Assembly (NCBI GenBank): GCA_031292755.1
Contig: JARLGM010000013.1
Location: 1-64,000 of the forward strand
Length of the DNA: 64,000 bases
DNA from: Candidatus Sulfopaludibacter sp.
GTDB taxonomy: Bacteria > Acidobacteriota > Terriglobia > Bryobacterales > Bryobacteraceae
Direction: 5' to 3'
Below, in pieces: positions 18,507-27,281 of this stretch. Position 1 is the first letter of the stretch; each line of letters opens with the position of its first letter. The notes under the pieces are model-generated. The model searched no databases and had not been told where the DNA came from. It saw only the letters and a program-made list of their open reading frames with translations. The translations under genes were made by a program, and so were the position numbers.

Positions 18507-19661
18507 ATGAAGATGCAACGCAGCTTTTTGTGTTCCTGCCGCTCCACCCGGCGGAGCGGATTCGTGCTGGTCACCATGGCGCTGACTGCCGCCGGCGTCA
18601 TCGCGGTAGCCGGCCTGGCCGTAGACCTGGGCAGGGTCTTTATCGTCAAGAATGAGATCCAGGTCTATGCCGATGCCGCGGCTTTGGCCGGGGCCATGGC
18701 GCTCGATGGCACGACCGCGGGCATACAGAATGCGGCCATCGCCATCGCTGCTTCCGGCAATAAGTGGAACTTCGGCACGGCCGGCATTAGCAGCCCTTCC
18801 GTGGCTTTTGCCGTGGCGTCCCACGGCCCATGGGCCGCCAACCCGAACCCCGCCGCAGGATACTCCTTTGTCAGGATTACGGCCACCGCACCCGTGCCAT
18901 TGTATTTTCTTCCCTGCCTGACGGGCCAAAGCAGTTTTGTAGTCACCTCCACCGCTGTCGCCGGGCAGATCCCGATCGGATCCATCGGCAACGGCCTGGC
19001 CCCCTATAGCGCGGTCAGCACCGCCGCCGGCGGCCCCGGTTTTGGATTTGTCGCGGGGAATTCGTATTCGATTCACTGGCCCACGTTCAACGGTAACCGG
19101 TCGGGATGCGGTCCCGGCAATCCGGGTAAGTGCTTCAATTCGGCTCCCTGCGCCGATGATTCGGCTGCATCGCTCCTGGCTGTGGTGAATAACTGGGGAT
19201 CCTCCTATCATGGTTATTGGGGGAGTAACAGTAACAGCGCGATTGCCAGCGCCGTGCTGAACGGCACACAGCTAGCGCCGTTGTCTATCGGGATGAATCT
19301 GGACCCGTATCTGACATCGGGGAATAAACAGTCCGAAGCCGGATATCTGGACGAGCGGGCAAGCCAGGATGCCGATACCACTCACAACACGCCTGGCGAT
19401 TATATGGCCAGTACCAGCCACAACGGCAGGCGATTGCTCCCGGTGGCCATCGTGGACCCGGTCGATCCGTCACACACCAACGTGGTGGGCTACGGAGTTT
19501 TCCTGCTCATGGCCAATGGCGCACCCAGCAGTTATTACAAGAAGAGCACCAACGGAAACAGTCCTTACTGCGCGCTCTATGTGGGTCCTTATAACATCGG
19601 TAACTCCGGACCCTCGGCCGGTGGATCCACGGGCGCCACAACCGTAGAGGTAGTACAATGA
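18507..19661 (+). CDS. TadG-like pilus-assembly protein (Tad N-terminal domain)
   Basis: 384 residues. A positively charged start is followed by SGFVLVTM and one hydrophobic helix (about 20-45), then the conserved VDLGRVFIVKNEIQVYADAAALAGA segment of TadG-like proteins (about 40-65). The remaining 300 residues are a secreted, glycine- and serine-rich domain with several cysteines. In TadE/TadF proteins a glutamate sits at position +5 after the cleaved glycine; here that position is threonine. First gene of a three-gene unit: its stop overlaps the next start (ATGA). Confidence 0.78.
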   Translation: MKMQRSFLCSCRSTRRSGFVLVTMALTAAGVIAVAGLAVDLGRVFIVKNEIQVYADAAALAGAMALDGTTAGIQNAAIAIAASGNKWNFGTAGISSPSVAFAVASHGPWAANPNPAAGYSFVRITATAPVPLYFLPCLTGQSSFVVTSTAVAGQIPIGSIGNGLAPYSAVSTAAGGPGFGFVAGNSYSIHWPTFNGNRSGCGPGNPGKCFNSAPCADDSAASLLAVVNNWGSSYHGYWGSNSNSAIASAVLNGTQLAPLSIGMNLDPYLTSGNKQSEAGYLDERASQDADTTHNTPGDYMASTSHNGRRLLPVAIVDPVDPSHTNVVGYGVFLLMANGAPSSYYKKSTNGNSPYCALYVGPYNIGNSGPSAGGSTGATTVEVVQ

Positions 19662-20131
19662 CGCATTGGCTGAAGACCTTCGGATGCAGGTTACAGCGCC
19701 GCGGGCGGAAGGGCATCGCGCTTGTCGAATTTGCCCTGGGATCGGGCGTGTTACTGGCAACCTTCTCCGGCACGTTCGAAGTCGGTTATGCGGTGATTCA
19801 GTACGATAAACTCCAAACGGCAGTCGCGCAAGGCGCCCGTTACGCTTCCCTGATTCCATACGACTCCGCCTCGACGGCCCCTTCCAGTGCATTTCTGTCA
19901 GCCGTGCAGCGCATGGTCGTGTACGGGAATCCAACCGGCGGAAGTTCGCCCGTCGTGCCCGGACTCGCCGCGAAACACGTCAGTCTGAAGGTGAGTTTCG
20001 CCAACGGTGTGCCCAGTTCGATGCAGGTCTGCATCACCGGATACAAAATCAATGCCCTCTTCGGCAGTTTTACGCTCACTGGCAAGCCCCAGGTTTCGTA
20101 CCGGTATCAGGGCGTGTGGGCGCCGGCTTGA
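19658..20131 (+). CDS. TadE-family pseudopilin
   Basis: 157 residues with a basic start followed by the prepilin-like site G-IALVE-F (about residue 19 onward). This has glycine at -1, glutamate at +5 and a hydrophobic helix, as processed by the TadV-type prepilin peptidase. The tail has the usual short extracytoplasmic domain (DKLQTAVAQGARYAS). Minor pseudopilins of this type help assemble Flp/Tad pili. No TadA ATPase, TadB/C platform, secretin or prepilin peptidase is visible in the window. Confidence 0.8.
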   Translation: MTHWLKTFGCRLQRRGRKGIALVEFALGSGVLLATFSGTFEVGYAVIQYDKLQTAVAQGARYASLIPYDSASTAPSSAFLSAVQRMVVYGNPTGGSSPVVPGLAAKHVSLKVSFANGVPSSMQVCITGYKINALFGSFTLTGKPQVSYRYQGVWAPA

Positions 20132-20141
20132 GAAACTCGCC

Positions 20142-20594
20142 ATGCTTGCGTGCGCATACAAACCCAAAGCGTTGACAGGGTGGAAGGAGAGATGCCGCGG
20201 CGGCACCCTGGTGGAGTTGACCCTGATCGGTCTGATCTTCCTGGCGCTGCTACTCGCTATTGCGGATTTCGGACAGTTCCTCTTCATCCAGCAGGCCATC
20301 GTGGAACGCGCCCGCGCGGCCGCCCGTTGGGGCGCCGCGACCGATCCCACCGACAGCGCCGCCATCCAAAATATGGTCCTCTACCTCCAGCCGGCCGTGC
20401 CTGCGGGACGAACACCCTCGTTTGGACTGGCTCCATCGATGGTTGCCGTGTCCACCGCCGGTAGTGGGACCGCCAATTACCGTTTAGTGGTTCAAATCTC
20501 GGGATTCTCCTACCAGGTGCTTTCGCCCTACCTGGCAGGCACCTACCGGGGAACGCCGGTCAGCGTGTCAGTCCCGCTGGGTCCCTACCGGTAA
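20142..20594 (+). CDS. TadE-family pseudopilin
   Basis: 150 residues. The basic leader ends in RG, followed by GTLVE-L and a hydrophobic helix (LIGLIFLALLLAIADFGQF), again placing glutamate at +5. It then has QQAIVERARAAARWG, the amphipathic segment of TadE proteins. The ATG at 20142 is ten bases after the previous stop. Third pseudopilin of this cluster and distinct in sequence from the second, so not a recent copy. Confidence 0.8.
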   Translation: MLACAYKPKALTGWKERCRGGTLVELTLIGLIFLALLLAIADFGQFLFIQQAIVERARAAARWGAATDPTDSAAIQNMVLYLQPAVPAGRTPSFGLAPSMVAVSTAGSGTANYRLVVQISGFSYQVLSPYLAGTYRGTPVSVSVPLGPYR

Positions 20595-20608
20595 CTGAGT
20601 CCAAACTC

Positions 20609-20634
20609 CGCGCGGCACACATCCGAGCCGCGCG
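20609..20634 (+). terminator. GC-rich hairpin after the pseudopilin genes
   Basis: CGCGCGGC (20609-20616) pairs with GCCGCGCG (20627-20634) around a ten-base loop, 14 bases after the stop at 20594. There is no T tract, so intrinsic termination is doubtful; it may stabilise the 3' end. Confidence 0.3.
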
Positions 20635-20775
20635 CGCGAGTGGCGTCGCCCAGGGCTCGGCGTCTGCTTCCACCGGGTCGCCGGGCGAACACGTCATAGT
20701 GGAGCGGCCGATGCTCACGTTGCTTGCTCTGCGAGCCGGGTAGACATTTTTCTCAGGATATTCGACCTTGAAGGG

Positions 20776-22968
20776 ATGGATAACGAAACGCGGCGCCGCA
20801 AGGCGGTGATTCTCGCTGCCGGCAAGGATGCCCTCGATGCGGAGGGCCGCTCCATGATGCTAAGCCGCCTGGGAGACCGCAGCGTTCTGGAATGCGTGCT
20901 CCAGAACGCCCTGGAAGTGGCGCCGGCCAAAGATATCGCCATCGTGGTGGGCTACCGGCGCGAAGATATCTGCTCTCACTTGGGCGCCGGCTACCGCTAC
21001 GTGATTCAGGAAAGCCAACTGGGCACCGGTCATGCCGCGTTGCAGGCGTCGCGCGACCTTGCGGATTTCGATGGCGACCTGCTCATCCTCTACGGCGACA
21101 CGCCGCTGTTCCGCCCGGGATCGATTCGCGGCCTGCTCAACCGGCACGAATTGAAGAAGGCCCACCTGACCTTGCTCACGGCCGTGATGGAGCAACCGCT
21201 GCCGTACGGGCGGATCATCCGCAATGCCGATGGCCGGATCATGGACATTATCGAAAACAGTGAGGCATCGCCCGAAATTCGCCAGATCCGCGAGTGCAAC
21301 GTGGGAGCCTACGTGGTGAATGCCAAAGTGATTTTCACCGCCCTGGAAAGGCTCTCGCCTTCGCCCGAAGATGGCGACTACCGCCTCACCGACTGCGTGC
21401 ACCAACTGATACGGGCCGGCCTGCGCGTGGAGAGCTACCGTATTTACGATCCCGACGAAGTGCAGGGCATCAACGGCGTCGAGGATCTCGCCCGGGCGGA
21501 GTTCATCCTGCAGAAGCGGTTGTTTCGTCCACGGCGGCAGGAGGAACGGAACCTGGTCACCTTCGGCACCGGCGGATGGCGCGCCATCATCGGAGAAGGC
21601 TTCACCATGCACAACGTGCGCCGGTTGAGCCAGGCGCTCGCCAATGAGATTACGCGGCAGGGCGGCGAGGAGCGCGGAGTCGTCATCGGGTACGACCGCC
21701 GCTTTCTCTCCAGGCAGGCCGCCGAGGCCTCTGCCGAAGTCTTCGGCGGCAACAATATTCAAACGGTCCTGCTGAACGAGGACGCTCCCACTCCCCTCAT
21801 CACGTATGCCACGGCGGCCCGCCGCGCCGCCTATGGTCTGGTCTTCACCGCCAGCCACAATCCGCCGGAGTGGAACGGACTCAAGGTGTTTCAAAGCGAC
21901 GGCGCGCTCCTGCTGGACGAGGAGACGCAGCGGATCGAAGCCGAAACCAACACCCTCACGCCGGAAGACGTCATCAAACTGGAACTGGATATCGCCCTCG
22001 ATTCCGGCATTGTGCAGCGAGGCGATTTCACCAACGAATACGTGGACGCAGTCGAAAAACTGATCGACCTCCAAACCATCCGCAATGCCGCCCTGAAAGT
22101 CATCGTCGACCCCATGTACGGCGTGGGGCAACTCACCCTGGGCACCGTTCTGACCGAGGCCCGCTGCCGCGTCACCTTCATTCATGAGCGCCACAACCCG
22201 CTGTTCGGCGGAAGATCCCCCGCGCCCAATGCGGAAGCCCTGCGCCTGCTCACCTCCACCATGCGCGACGATAGTTACGACCTTGGACTGGCCATGGATG
22301 GCGATGCCGACCGCATCGCGATTGTGGATGAGCTCGGCGAGTACATCCCGGTCAATGACGTTCTGCTGCTGCTTTATTGGTACCTGCACGAGGTGCGCGG
22401 CGAACGCGGGGGCGTGGTGAGGAATCTGGCCACCACTCATTTGTTGGATCGTCTGGCGCATCGCCTGGGCGAGGAATGCTACGAGATGCCCGTCGGCTTC
22501 AAGCACATCGTCTCTTCCATGGTGGAGCACGATGCCCTGCTGGGCGGCGAATCCTCGGGAGGGTTGACCATTCGCGGCCACATTCTGGGCAAGGACGGGA
22601 TTTTCGCAGCCGCCCTCATCGTGGAAATGCGCGCCCGCACCGGTAAGAAGATTTCGCAACTGCGCTCCACGGTCTACGAACTCACCGGCCGCCTGTACGA
22701 TCGGGAGGAAACCTTCCCGGCCACGCCCGAGATGCGGATTGCCGTCCCCCGTAAGTTGCAGGACGCGTCGTGCACGCACATCGGGCCTTACCCGGTTCTC
22801 CGGATCTCGCACCTGGATGGAACCAAGCTGTACCTGGAAAACGACAACTGGGCCCTGCTGCGGTTTTCCGGCACCGAACCGGTGCTGCGCCTGGTAGTGG
22901 AGGCGGACACGCCGGAGAAGGCATCCGAACTCATGGCGTGGCTCAAACAGTTTGTCGAGGCGCAGTAG
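20776..22968 (+). CDS. Fused nucleotidyltransferase (GlmU N-terminal type) and alpha-D-phosphohexomutase
   Basis: 730 residues in two enzyme halves. Residues about 8-255 match the pyrophosphorylase domain of GlmU: QESQLGTGHAALQ, LLILYGDTPLF with the catalytic aspartate, PYGRIIR, RECNVGAY and GINGVEDLARAE. The normal G-x-G-T-R-M-x(n)-K loop is degenerate (LAAGKDALDAEGRSMM), so nucleotide binding may be altered or lost. Residues about 265-730 are a complete phosphohexomutase: FGTGGWRAIIGEGFT, TASHNPPEWNG phosphoserine loop, DGDADRIA metal loop, GGESSGG sugar loop and RFSGTEPVLR phosphate loop. The pair suggests interconversion of a hexose phosphate followed by nucleotide activation, as GlmM and GlmU do, but without the GlmU acetyltransferase half. 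Substrate undetermined. Confidence 0.85.
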   Translation: MDNETRRRKAVILAAGKDALDAEGRSMMLSRLGDRSVLECVLQNALEVAPAKDIAIVVGYRREDICSHLGAGYRYVIQESQLGTGHAALQASRDLADFDGDLLILYGDTPLFRPGSIRGLLNRHELKKAHLTLLTAVMEQPLPYGRIIRNADGRIMDIIENSEASPEIRQIRECNVGAYVVNAKVIFTALERLSPSPEDGDYRLTDCVHQLIRAGLRVESYRIYDPDEVQGINGVEDLARAEFILQKRLFRPRRQEERNLVTFGTGGWRAIIGEGFTMHNVRRLSQALANEITRQGGEERGVVIGYDRRFLSRQAAEASAEVFGGNNIQTVLLNEDAPTPLITYATAARRAAYGLVFTASHNPPEWNGLKVFQSDGALLLDEETQRIEAETNTLTPEDVIKLELDIALDSGIVQRGDFTNEYVDAVEKLIDLQTIRNAALKVIVDPMYGVGQLTLGTVLTEARCRVTFIHERHNPLFGGRSPAPNAEALRLLTSTMRDDSYDLGLAMDGDADRIAIVDELGEYIPVNDVLLLLYWYLHEVRGERGGVVRNLATTHLLDRLAHRLGEECYEMPVGFKHIVSSMVEHDALLGGESSGGLTIRGHILGKDGIFAAALIVEMRARTGKKISQLRSTVYELTGRLYDREETFPATPEMRIAVPRKLQDASCTHIGPYPVLRISHLDGTKLYLENDNWALLRFSGTEPVLRLVVEADTPEKASELMAWLKQFVEAQ

Positions 22969-22970
22969 CC

Positions 22971-23825
22971 GTGGCCGCGCCGCCGCGTTTCACCGCGATG
23001 ACGGCGGATCGCATCCCGGGCGGCCTGCGCCTGTGCCGCGCGTGCGGATGGAATCAACTGGAAGAGGATTGGCGCTTCTTTCTCGATGCGCCCGGCAGCG
23101 GCGGTGTCGTGAGCGAACGAGCCGGCAATATTTTAGGAACCGCGGCATGGATTCGCTACGGCGCCCTGGCGTGGATCGCGATGATGCTGGTGGATCCGGC
23201 GGAGCGCGGCGCGGGCGTGGGTGCTGGACTGCTGGCGGAGGCGCTTTCGAGCGTGGCCCACGTGCCCTGCGTCGGTCTGGACGCGACCCCGGCCGGAGAG
23301 CCGCTCTACCGCCGCTTCGGTTTCGAAGCGCATTCCAGCGTGATCCGCACCAAAGCAGTGGTCGATGGCGCGCTTCTTCCGGGGCCTTCGGGAGCGGTGC
23401 GCCGCATGGTGGAAGCCGATTTGCCCGATATCTACCACTGGGACCGTAAAGTCTTCGGCGCGGATCGCAGCCTGTTGCTGGCGGCGCTATTTGCGCGTGC
23501 CCCCGAGTGCGCCTGGGTGGTCGGCGGCGCGGCCCGCCTTCGCGGTTATACCTTCGGGCGCCCGGGTCATCTCTACTACCAGTTGGGGCCAGTCGTGGCC
23601 GCGGACGCCGCGACAGCACGAGAGTTGGCCGCCGGTTGTCTCTCGCGGCTTCACGGCCGCAAGGTCGCCATCGACGCGGGCGCGGCCCGCGGCGAATTTC
23701 TCGGCTTCCTGCAATCGGCGGGCTTTGTGGAGGAACGCTGCTTCGCACGCATGTATCTGCGTGGATGCGTTCCCCCGGGCGTCCCCTCGGCGCAATATGC
23801 CATTGCCGGTCCCGAGTTCGGCTGA
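22971..23825 (+). CDS. GNAT-family N-acetyltransferase, probable double GNAT fold
   Basis: 284 residues from the GTG at 22971, two bases after the previous stop; an ATG at 22998 is an alternative. The acetyl-CoA motif is MMLVDPAERGAGVGAGLL (about 66-83), with PLYRRFGFEAHS closing the first GNAT unit. The second half (YRRFGFE onward, with VEADLPDIYHWDRKVFGADR) resembles the second acetyltransferase-like domain of YitH-type proteins. Probably co-transcribed with the fused transferase-mutase. Acceptor unknown. Confidence 0.8.
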   Translation: MAAPPRFTAMTADRIPGGLRLCRACGWNQLEEDWRFFLDAPGSGGVVSERAGNILGTAAWIRYGALAWIAMMLVDPAERGAGVGAGLLAEALSSVAHVPCVGLDATPAGEPLYRRFGFEAHSSVIRTKAVVDGALLPGPSGAVRRMVEADLPDIYHWDRKVFGADRSLLLAALFARAPECAWVVGGAARLRGYTFGRPGHLYYQLGPVVAADAATARELAAGCLSRLHGRKVAIDAGAARGEFLGFLQSAGFVEERCFARMYLRGCVPPGVPSAQYAIAGPEFG

Positions 23826-23872
23826 GCGGACATTCAGCGGTCAGTTTTCAGCTTTCAGCCCAGCATTCAAGA
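23826..23872. repeat. Short TTTCAGC/TTCAGC-rich intergenic sequence
   Basis: Between convergent genes. It contains several near copies of TCAGC and TTTCAGC (attcagcggtcag, ttttcagctttcagc), giving an internally repetitive stretch of about 40 bases. It could be a dispersed intergenic repeat; only one copy is visible here. Confidence 0.3.
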
Positions 23873-24250
23873 TCATTGAACCGGGTGCCGCTCGGTAACG
23901 ACAAAGCGCAAAACAATGCCGCCCTTTTGGCCTTTCCCGGTCGAGACGCGAACATCCTCGAAGCGGCCGGTATCCCGGAGCACGGCGACATCCAGACGCA
24001 ACGTGGCTTCCTTGTAAATATCGCCGACTTTGCTGAAGATCACGGTGCGCATCGTATCCGCGGGAACCCGATGCAAACCACGGAATTCGACGCCTTCGAT
24101 AATGTTCGGACCCACGGCCAGCTTTGCCGGCGGGGGAACGTCCTCAAACGGATTGTTCCGGTCAGGCTGCGTCTGCGCAAATAGCAGCGCGCCGAATCCG
24201 CAGACGCAGACTGCGATTATCGAAATTCGGACCATGACGGATGAGATCAT
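23873..24250 (-). CDS. Exported single POTRA-domain protein
   Basis: 125 residues with a signal peptide (about 6-26, ending LLFAQ). After a proline-rich linker, residues about 48-122 form one POTRA domain: IEGVEFRGLHRVPADTMR, then VGDIYKEATLRLDVAVLRDTG, RFEDVRVSTG and a closing strand GIVLRFVVTE. POTRA domains normally occur in series in front of the BamA/TamA/FhaC barrel; here there is no barrel. It may be a stand-alone accessory or the remnant of a larger protein. The start could also be the ATG at 24235. Confidence 0.7.
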   Translation of the reverse strand: MISSVMVRISIIAVCVCGFGALLFAQTQPDRNNPFEDVPPPAKLAVGPNIIEGVEFRGLHRVPADTMRTVIFSKVGDIYKEATLRLDVAVLRDTGRFEDVRVSTGKGQKGGIVLRFVVTERHPVQ

Positions 24251-24266
24251 TGAACCAGTTTACGCT

Positions 24267-25814
24267 TCATTGCGCTTTGAAATACTTCGCCAGGGGATCG
24301 TCCGGCAGCTTCTTCAGCCCCGCGATGACGCATTCCGCATTCAACTCCGCGCCCGCGCGGCTGGTGTGCGTATGCGGATCGCCGAACAGCGGCTCCACCT
24401 TCTCCGGCCCCAATTCGTCATACCGCTCGGCGATCGTCTCGTTCAGATCGATCAGCGGCACATGCTCCGCCGCGGCCACCGCCTCGGCCCAACCCGCGTA
24501 GTCCTGCTTGTTGCGCGCGATCTTGCCGTCTTTCCAGATCTTGCGCGGAATCAGCGTGCACATGATAGGCGTCGCACCCTTGGCCCGCGCGTCTTCGATG
24601 AACTTCTTCAAATACCAGCCGTACGTCTGCACCACCTCGTGCTGTTTCGTAATCGGGTTATCGATCTCGCGCGTTTCGTCGCCCGTGCCCTTCAGCGTGC
24701 CTCGCGCGCGCGCCGCGTCATCCAGCGATCCGGAGTCGTTGTGCCCGAACTGCATCATCACAAAATCGCCCGGCTTGAGCATCGCCAGCACGCGCTCCCA
24801 ATGGCCGCCGGTCAGATACGTGCGGCTGCTCAATCCGCCCACCGCGCGGTTCACCACGTTGATCTTCGAAGTATCGAAGTGCTCCACCAGCGGCTCGCCC
24901 CAGCCCCATTGGCCGTTGGCGCCATCGCCGCGCCCGTTGCGCACCGTGGAATCGCCAATCAGAAACAGCGTGGGCAGGTTCGGATTCGCCGGCACCGGCA
25001 GCCGCAGCGCCGCAGCGCCCGTATTCAACAGCGCCGGGTACGCCGCCACCGCCTTGCCCTTGTCCGAAAGGAACGCCACGAGCGGCGAACGCGCGCCCTT
25101 CAGCGTCGCCACCACGATGGAAGCGTTCAGGTCCGCGCCCTCCGGGCTGGTGTGCGTGTGATCCTGCGGGAACAATTCCTTCACTTTTTCCGGCCCCATC
25201 TTCTCGTACTGGTCCGCGATGGCGTTGGATTCGTCCAGAAACACCAGGCCCTCCGCTTTCGCCACTTCCTGCGACCACTGCGCGAAGTGGCCCATCTGAC
25301 GCTCCACGCTGGCGCCCGTCCAGATGTTGCGCACCGTGGGTGACAGCATGATGGCGGTGGCGCCTTTGGCCTTGGCATCGTTCACGAATTGGCGCAGATA
25401 CCAGCCGAACGTGTGGACCGTCTCCTGCTTTCCCGCCGGCGTGGTGATCTCTTTGGTCTCTTCGCCGGTGCCCGGCAGGTCGCCGCGCCCGGGAGGCTGA
25501 TCCGGTGCGCCGCCGTCATTGTGTCCGAACTGAATCAGCACGGAATCGCCGGGCTTCAGATTGTCCCGCACCGCGTCCCACAGGCCTTCGTTGAAGAACG
25601 TCCGGGCGCTGCGTCCGGCTCGTGCGCGGTTCAGCACGTTGACCTTCGCGGGGTCGAAATAATCCGCGAACGGGTCAGCCCATCCGCGATGGTTGGCATT
25701 GTTGGCGGTGGAATCGCCCACCACATAGATTGTTGGCTTGCTTTCCTGTGCGTGCGACACCACCCACGAAATACCACACAGGGCAAGCAGCCGAAGGGCG
25801 CGATTAATGACCAT
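24267..25814 (-). CDS. Secreted SGNH esterase with two catalytic domains in tandem (rhamnogalacturonan acetylesterase type)
   Basis: 515 residues; the ATG at 25814 opens a signal peptide (about 1-23). Two full SGNH/GDSL domains follow, about 25-255 and 265-510. Each has its own block I Ser (YVVGDSTANN; FLIGDSTVRNG), block III Asn (IQFGHNDGG; MQFGHNDSG) and block V Asp/His (PQDHTHTSPEG; FGDPHTHTSRAG). Each also has a matching TFGWYLRQF / TYGWYLKKF segment, so both halves appear catalytically complete. Members of this family remove acetyl groups from rhamnogalacturonan. The start overlaps the end of the upstream esterase gene by 11 bases. Doubling of the whole enzyme in one chain is uncommon. 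Confidence 0.88.
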   Translation of the reverse strand: MVINRALRLLALCGISWVVSHAQESKPTIYVVGDSTANNANHRGWADPFADYFDPAKVNVLNRARAGRSARTFFNEGLWDAVRDNLKPGDSVLIQFGHNDGGAPDQPPGRGDLPGTGEETKEITTPAGKQETVHTFGWYLRQFVNDAKAKGATAIMLSPTVRNIWTGASVERQMGHFAQWSQEVAKAEGLVFLDESNAIADQYEKMGPEKVKELFPQDHTHTSPEGADLNASIVVATLKGARSPLVAFLSDKGKAVAAYPALLNTGAAALRLPVPANPNLPTLFLIGDSTVRNGRGDGANGQWGWGEPLVEHFDTSKINVVNRAVGGLSSRTYLTGGHWERVLAMLKPGDFVMMQFGHNDSGSLDDAARARGTLKGTGDETREIDNPITKQHEVVQTYGWYLKKFIEDARAKGATPIMCTLIPRKIWKDGKIARNKQDYAGWAEAVAAAEHVPLIDLNETIAERYDELGPEKVEPLFGDPHTHTSRAGAELNAECVIAGLKKLPDDPLAKYFKAQ

Positions 25815-27006
25815 AAGGCGTCTCTGCTTTCCCGCTGGGCTCCGCTGGAATATCGAATTGGTCAAACGGATCGGGATGCGCCGGGTCGAATGCCGGCGTA
25901 TTCACCAGGAACTTCGCAATCGGCAGTTTGGCGTCTTTGATCCCCTGCACAATGCACCTGGCCAGCTCATAGCTGCCATAGTCGCTGTGGTGCGTGGTGT
26001 CGCTGCCGGCGAACGCGCGGTGCGCATCCACCGGACCCATCGCCTCGTAAAACGGCTTGCTCATGGCGTTCAAATCGATAAGCGCGACATTCTCTTCGCG
26101 CGCCGCCTGCCGCACGGCCTCCGGATAATCGCCCAGGCTGTTGGCGATCTTGCCGTCCGGCCCGAAGGTCAGGCGATTCATCGGCGTGATCGCCACCGGC
26201 GTCGCGCCGTGCTGCCGGGTATCGGCGATGAAGCGCTTCAGCATCTCCTTGTACGTGGTGAATGCGCCCACGCCCTCGCCGCGCTCCTTCTGGTCGTTGT
26301 GGCCCATCTGAATGAATACCCAATCGCCCGGCTTGATGATACTCATCACTTTCGCCCACCGGTGCTCGCCGATAAAGCTGCGCAGCGATTCGCCCGATTC
26401 GCCGTTGTTGGCCACCGCGATCTCCGGCGTGAAGAAGCGCGTCAGCATCTGGCCCCAACTGTTGAACGGCTCCTTGGGCTGGTCGGTAGACGTGGAATCG
26501 CCGGCAATGTACAGCGTCGGAGTATTGTCGGCCTTTTCCACCTCGATGTGCGTGAACGCCGGGCGGCTGCCGGTGAACTCCAGCGTGAGCTTGTCGTCCC
26601 ACGCCCGCGCCTCGGTCGTCTTCTCGCGGTCCTTCAGCCGCACTTCGCCATCGCCCGCGATTTGCGGCCGGCGGATGTTCACGATAAACGTACGCGTTTC
26701 GAACTTGCCCGGCTCGGTCACCACCTTTTCCACCATCAGCCGCCGCAACTCCGCCTTCACCGTGGTGACGGAAGCGGCGGTGGCGCTGCCGAAGGTCACC
26801 GTCACCCGGTAGTTGCCTTCTTCCGGCGCCTGGATCGAAAAGTACAGCGGCGGGTTGCCCCCGGAATCCTCTTCGAACCCGTAGCCGCGTTCCGCCGTGT
26901 AGCGAACTTCCGGTGTGATCTTCCCCGGGCCGAAATCGAATTTGCGTGTGGTCTGCGCGCCGGCAAGAGCGGTGAAAAAAATCACGAAAATCAAAAGCTG
27001 TCGCAT
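25804..27006 (-). CDS. Secreted rhamnogalacturonan acetylesterase-like SGNH protein with N-terminal carbohydrate-binding-like domain
   Basis: 400 residues from the ATG at 27006 (signal peptide about 1-17). Residues about 20-155 form a beta-sandwich (FDFGPGKITPEVRYTAERG, then NYRVTVTFGS) typical of the domain that precedes rhamnogalacturonan acetylesterases. The SGNH core follows: YIAGDSTSTDQ, NNGESGESLRSF, IQMGHNDQKER and TTHHSDYGSYELA. A short proline-rich tail (PAHPDPFDQFD) is shared with the esterase at 39807-41102, showing that the two are paralogs. It should remove acetyl groups from pectin side chains, working with the adjacent double esterase and the divergent GH2/GH28 genes. Confidence 0.88.
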   Translation of the reverse strand: MRQLLIFVIFFTALAGAQTTRKFDFGPGKITPEVRYTAERGYGFEEDSGGNPPLYFSIQAPEEGNYRVTVTFGSATAASVTTVKAELRRLMVEKVVTEPGKFETRTFIVNIRRPQIAGDGEVRLKDREKTTEARAWDDKLTLEFTGSRPAFTHIEVEKADNTPTLYIAGDSTSTDQPKEPFNSWGQMLTRFFTPEIAVANNGESGESLRSFIGEHRWAKVMSIIKPGDWVFIQMGHNDQKERGEGVGAFTTYKEMLKRFIADTRQHGATPVAITPMNRLTFGPDGKIANSLGDYPEAVRQAAREENVALIDLNAMSKPFYEAMGPVDAHRAFAGSDTTHHSDYGSYELARCIVQGIKDAKLPIAKFLVNTPAFDPAHPDPFDQFDIPAEPSGKAETPYGH

Positions 27007-27281
27007 GGTATTCAAAGCTCTTCGATCCTACGCCGGCCGTACGGGCGCATCAACCGGATTCCGCCCCGGCTCCCGATGTTTTGCTGGCACAAACGCCGCC
27101 GGCCCGGTCCACCCCGGCCAAGTTCCGACCGAATCAGCGACTTATCCCACAAAATCCAGCGTTGCCTACCGCTTCCCGCACCGTGCCGGGAACATGAACA
27201 GTTTTGCGGATCGAAACCCCGCGCGCGCCAGCCTTGGCCATTGCCAGCGGCCTGCGCCCTCGTCATAATCAAGTCCTCACC
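27007..27281. other. Divergent intergenic region of the pectin genes
   Basis: 275 bases between the leftward esterase and the rightward GH2 gene. Likely carries promoters for both units, but I found no convincing -35/-10 pair, repeat or gene. Confidence 0.35.

Noticed and set aside
20860-22812. Minus-strand open frame of 650 codons
   Set aside because: Antisense to the transferase-mutase fusion, whose motifs are intact on the plus strand.
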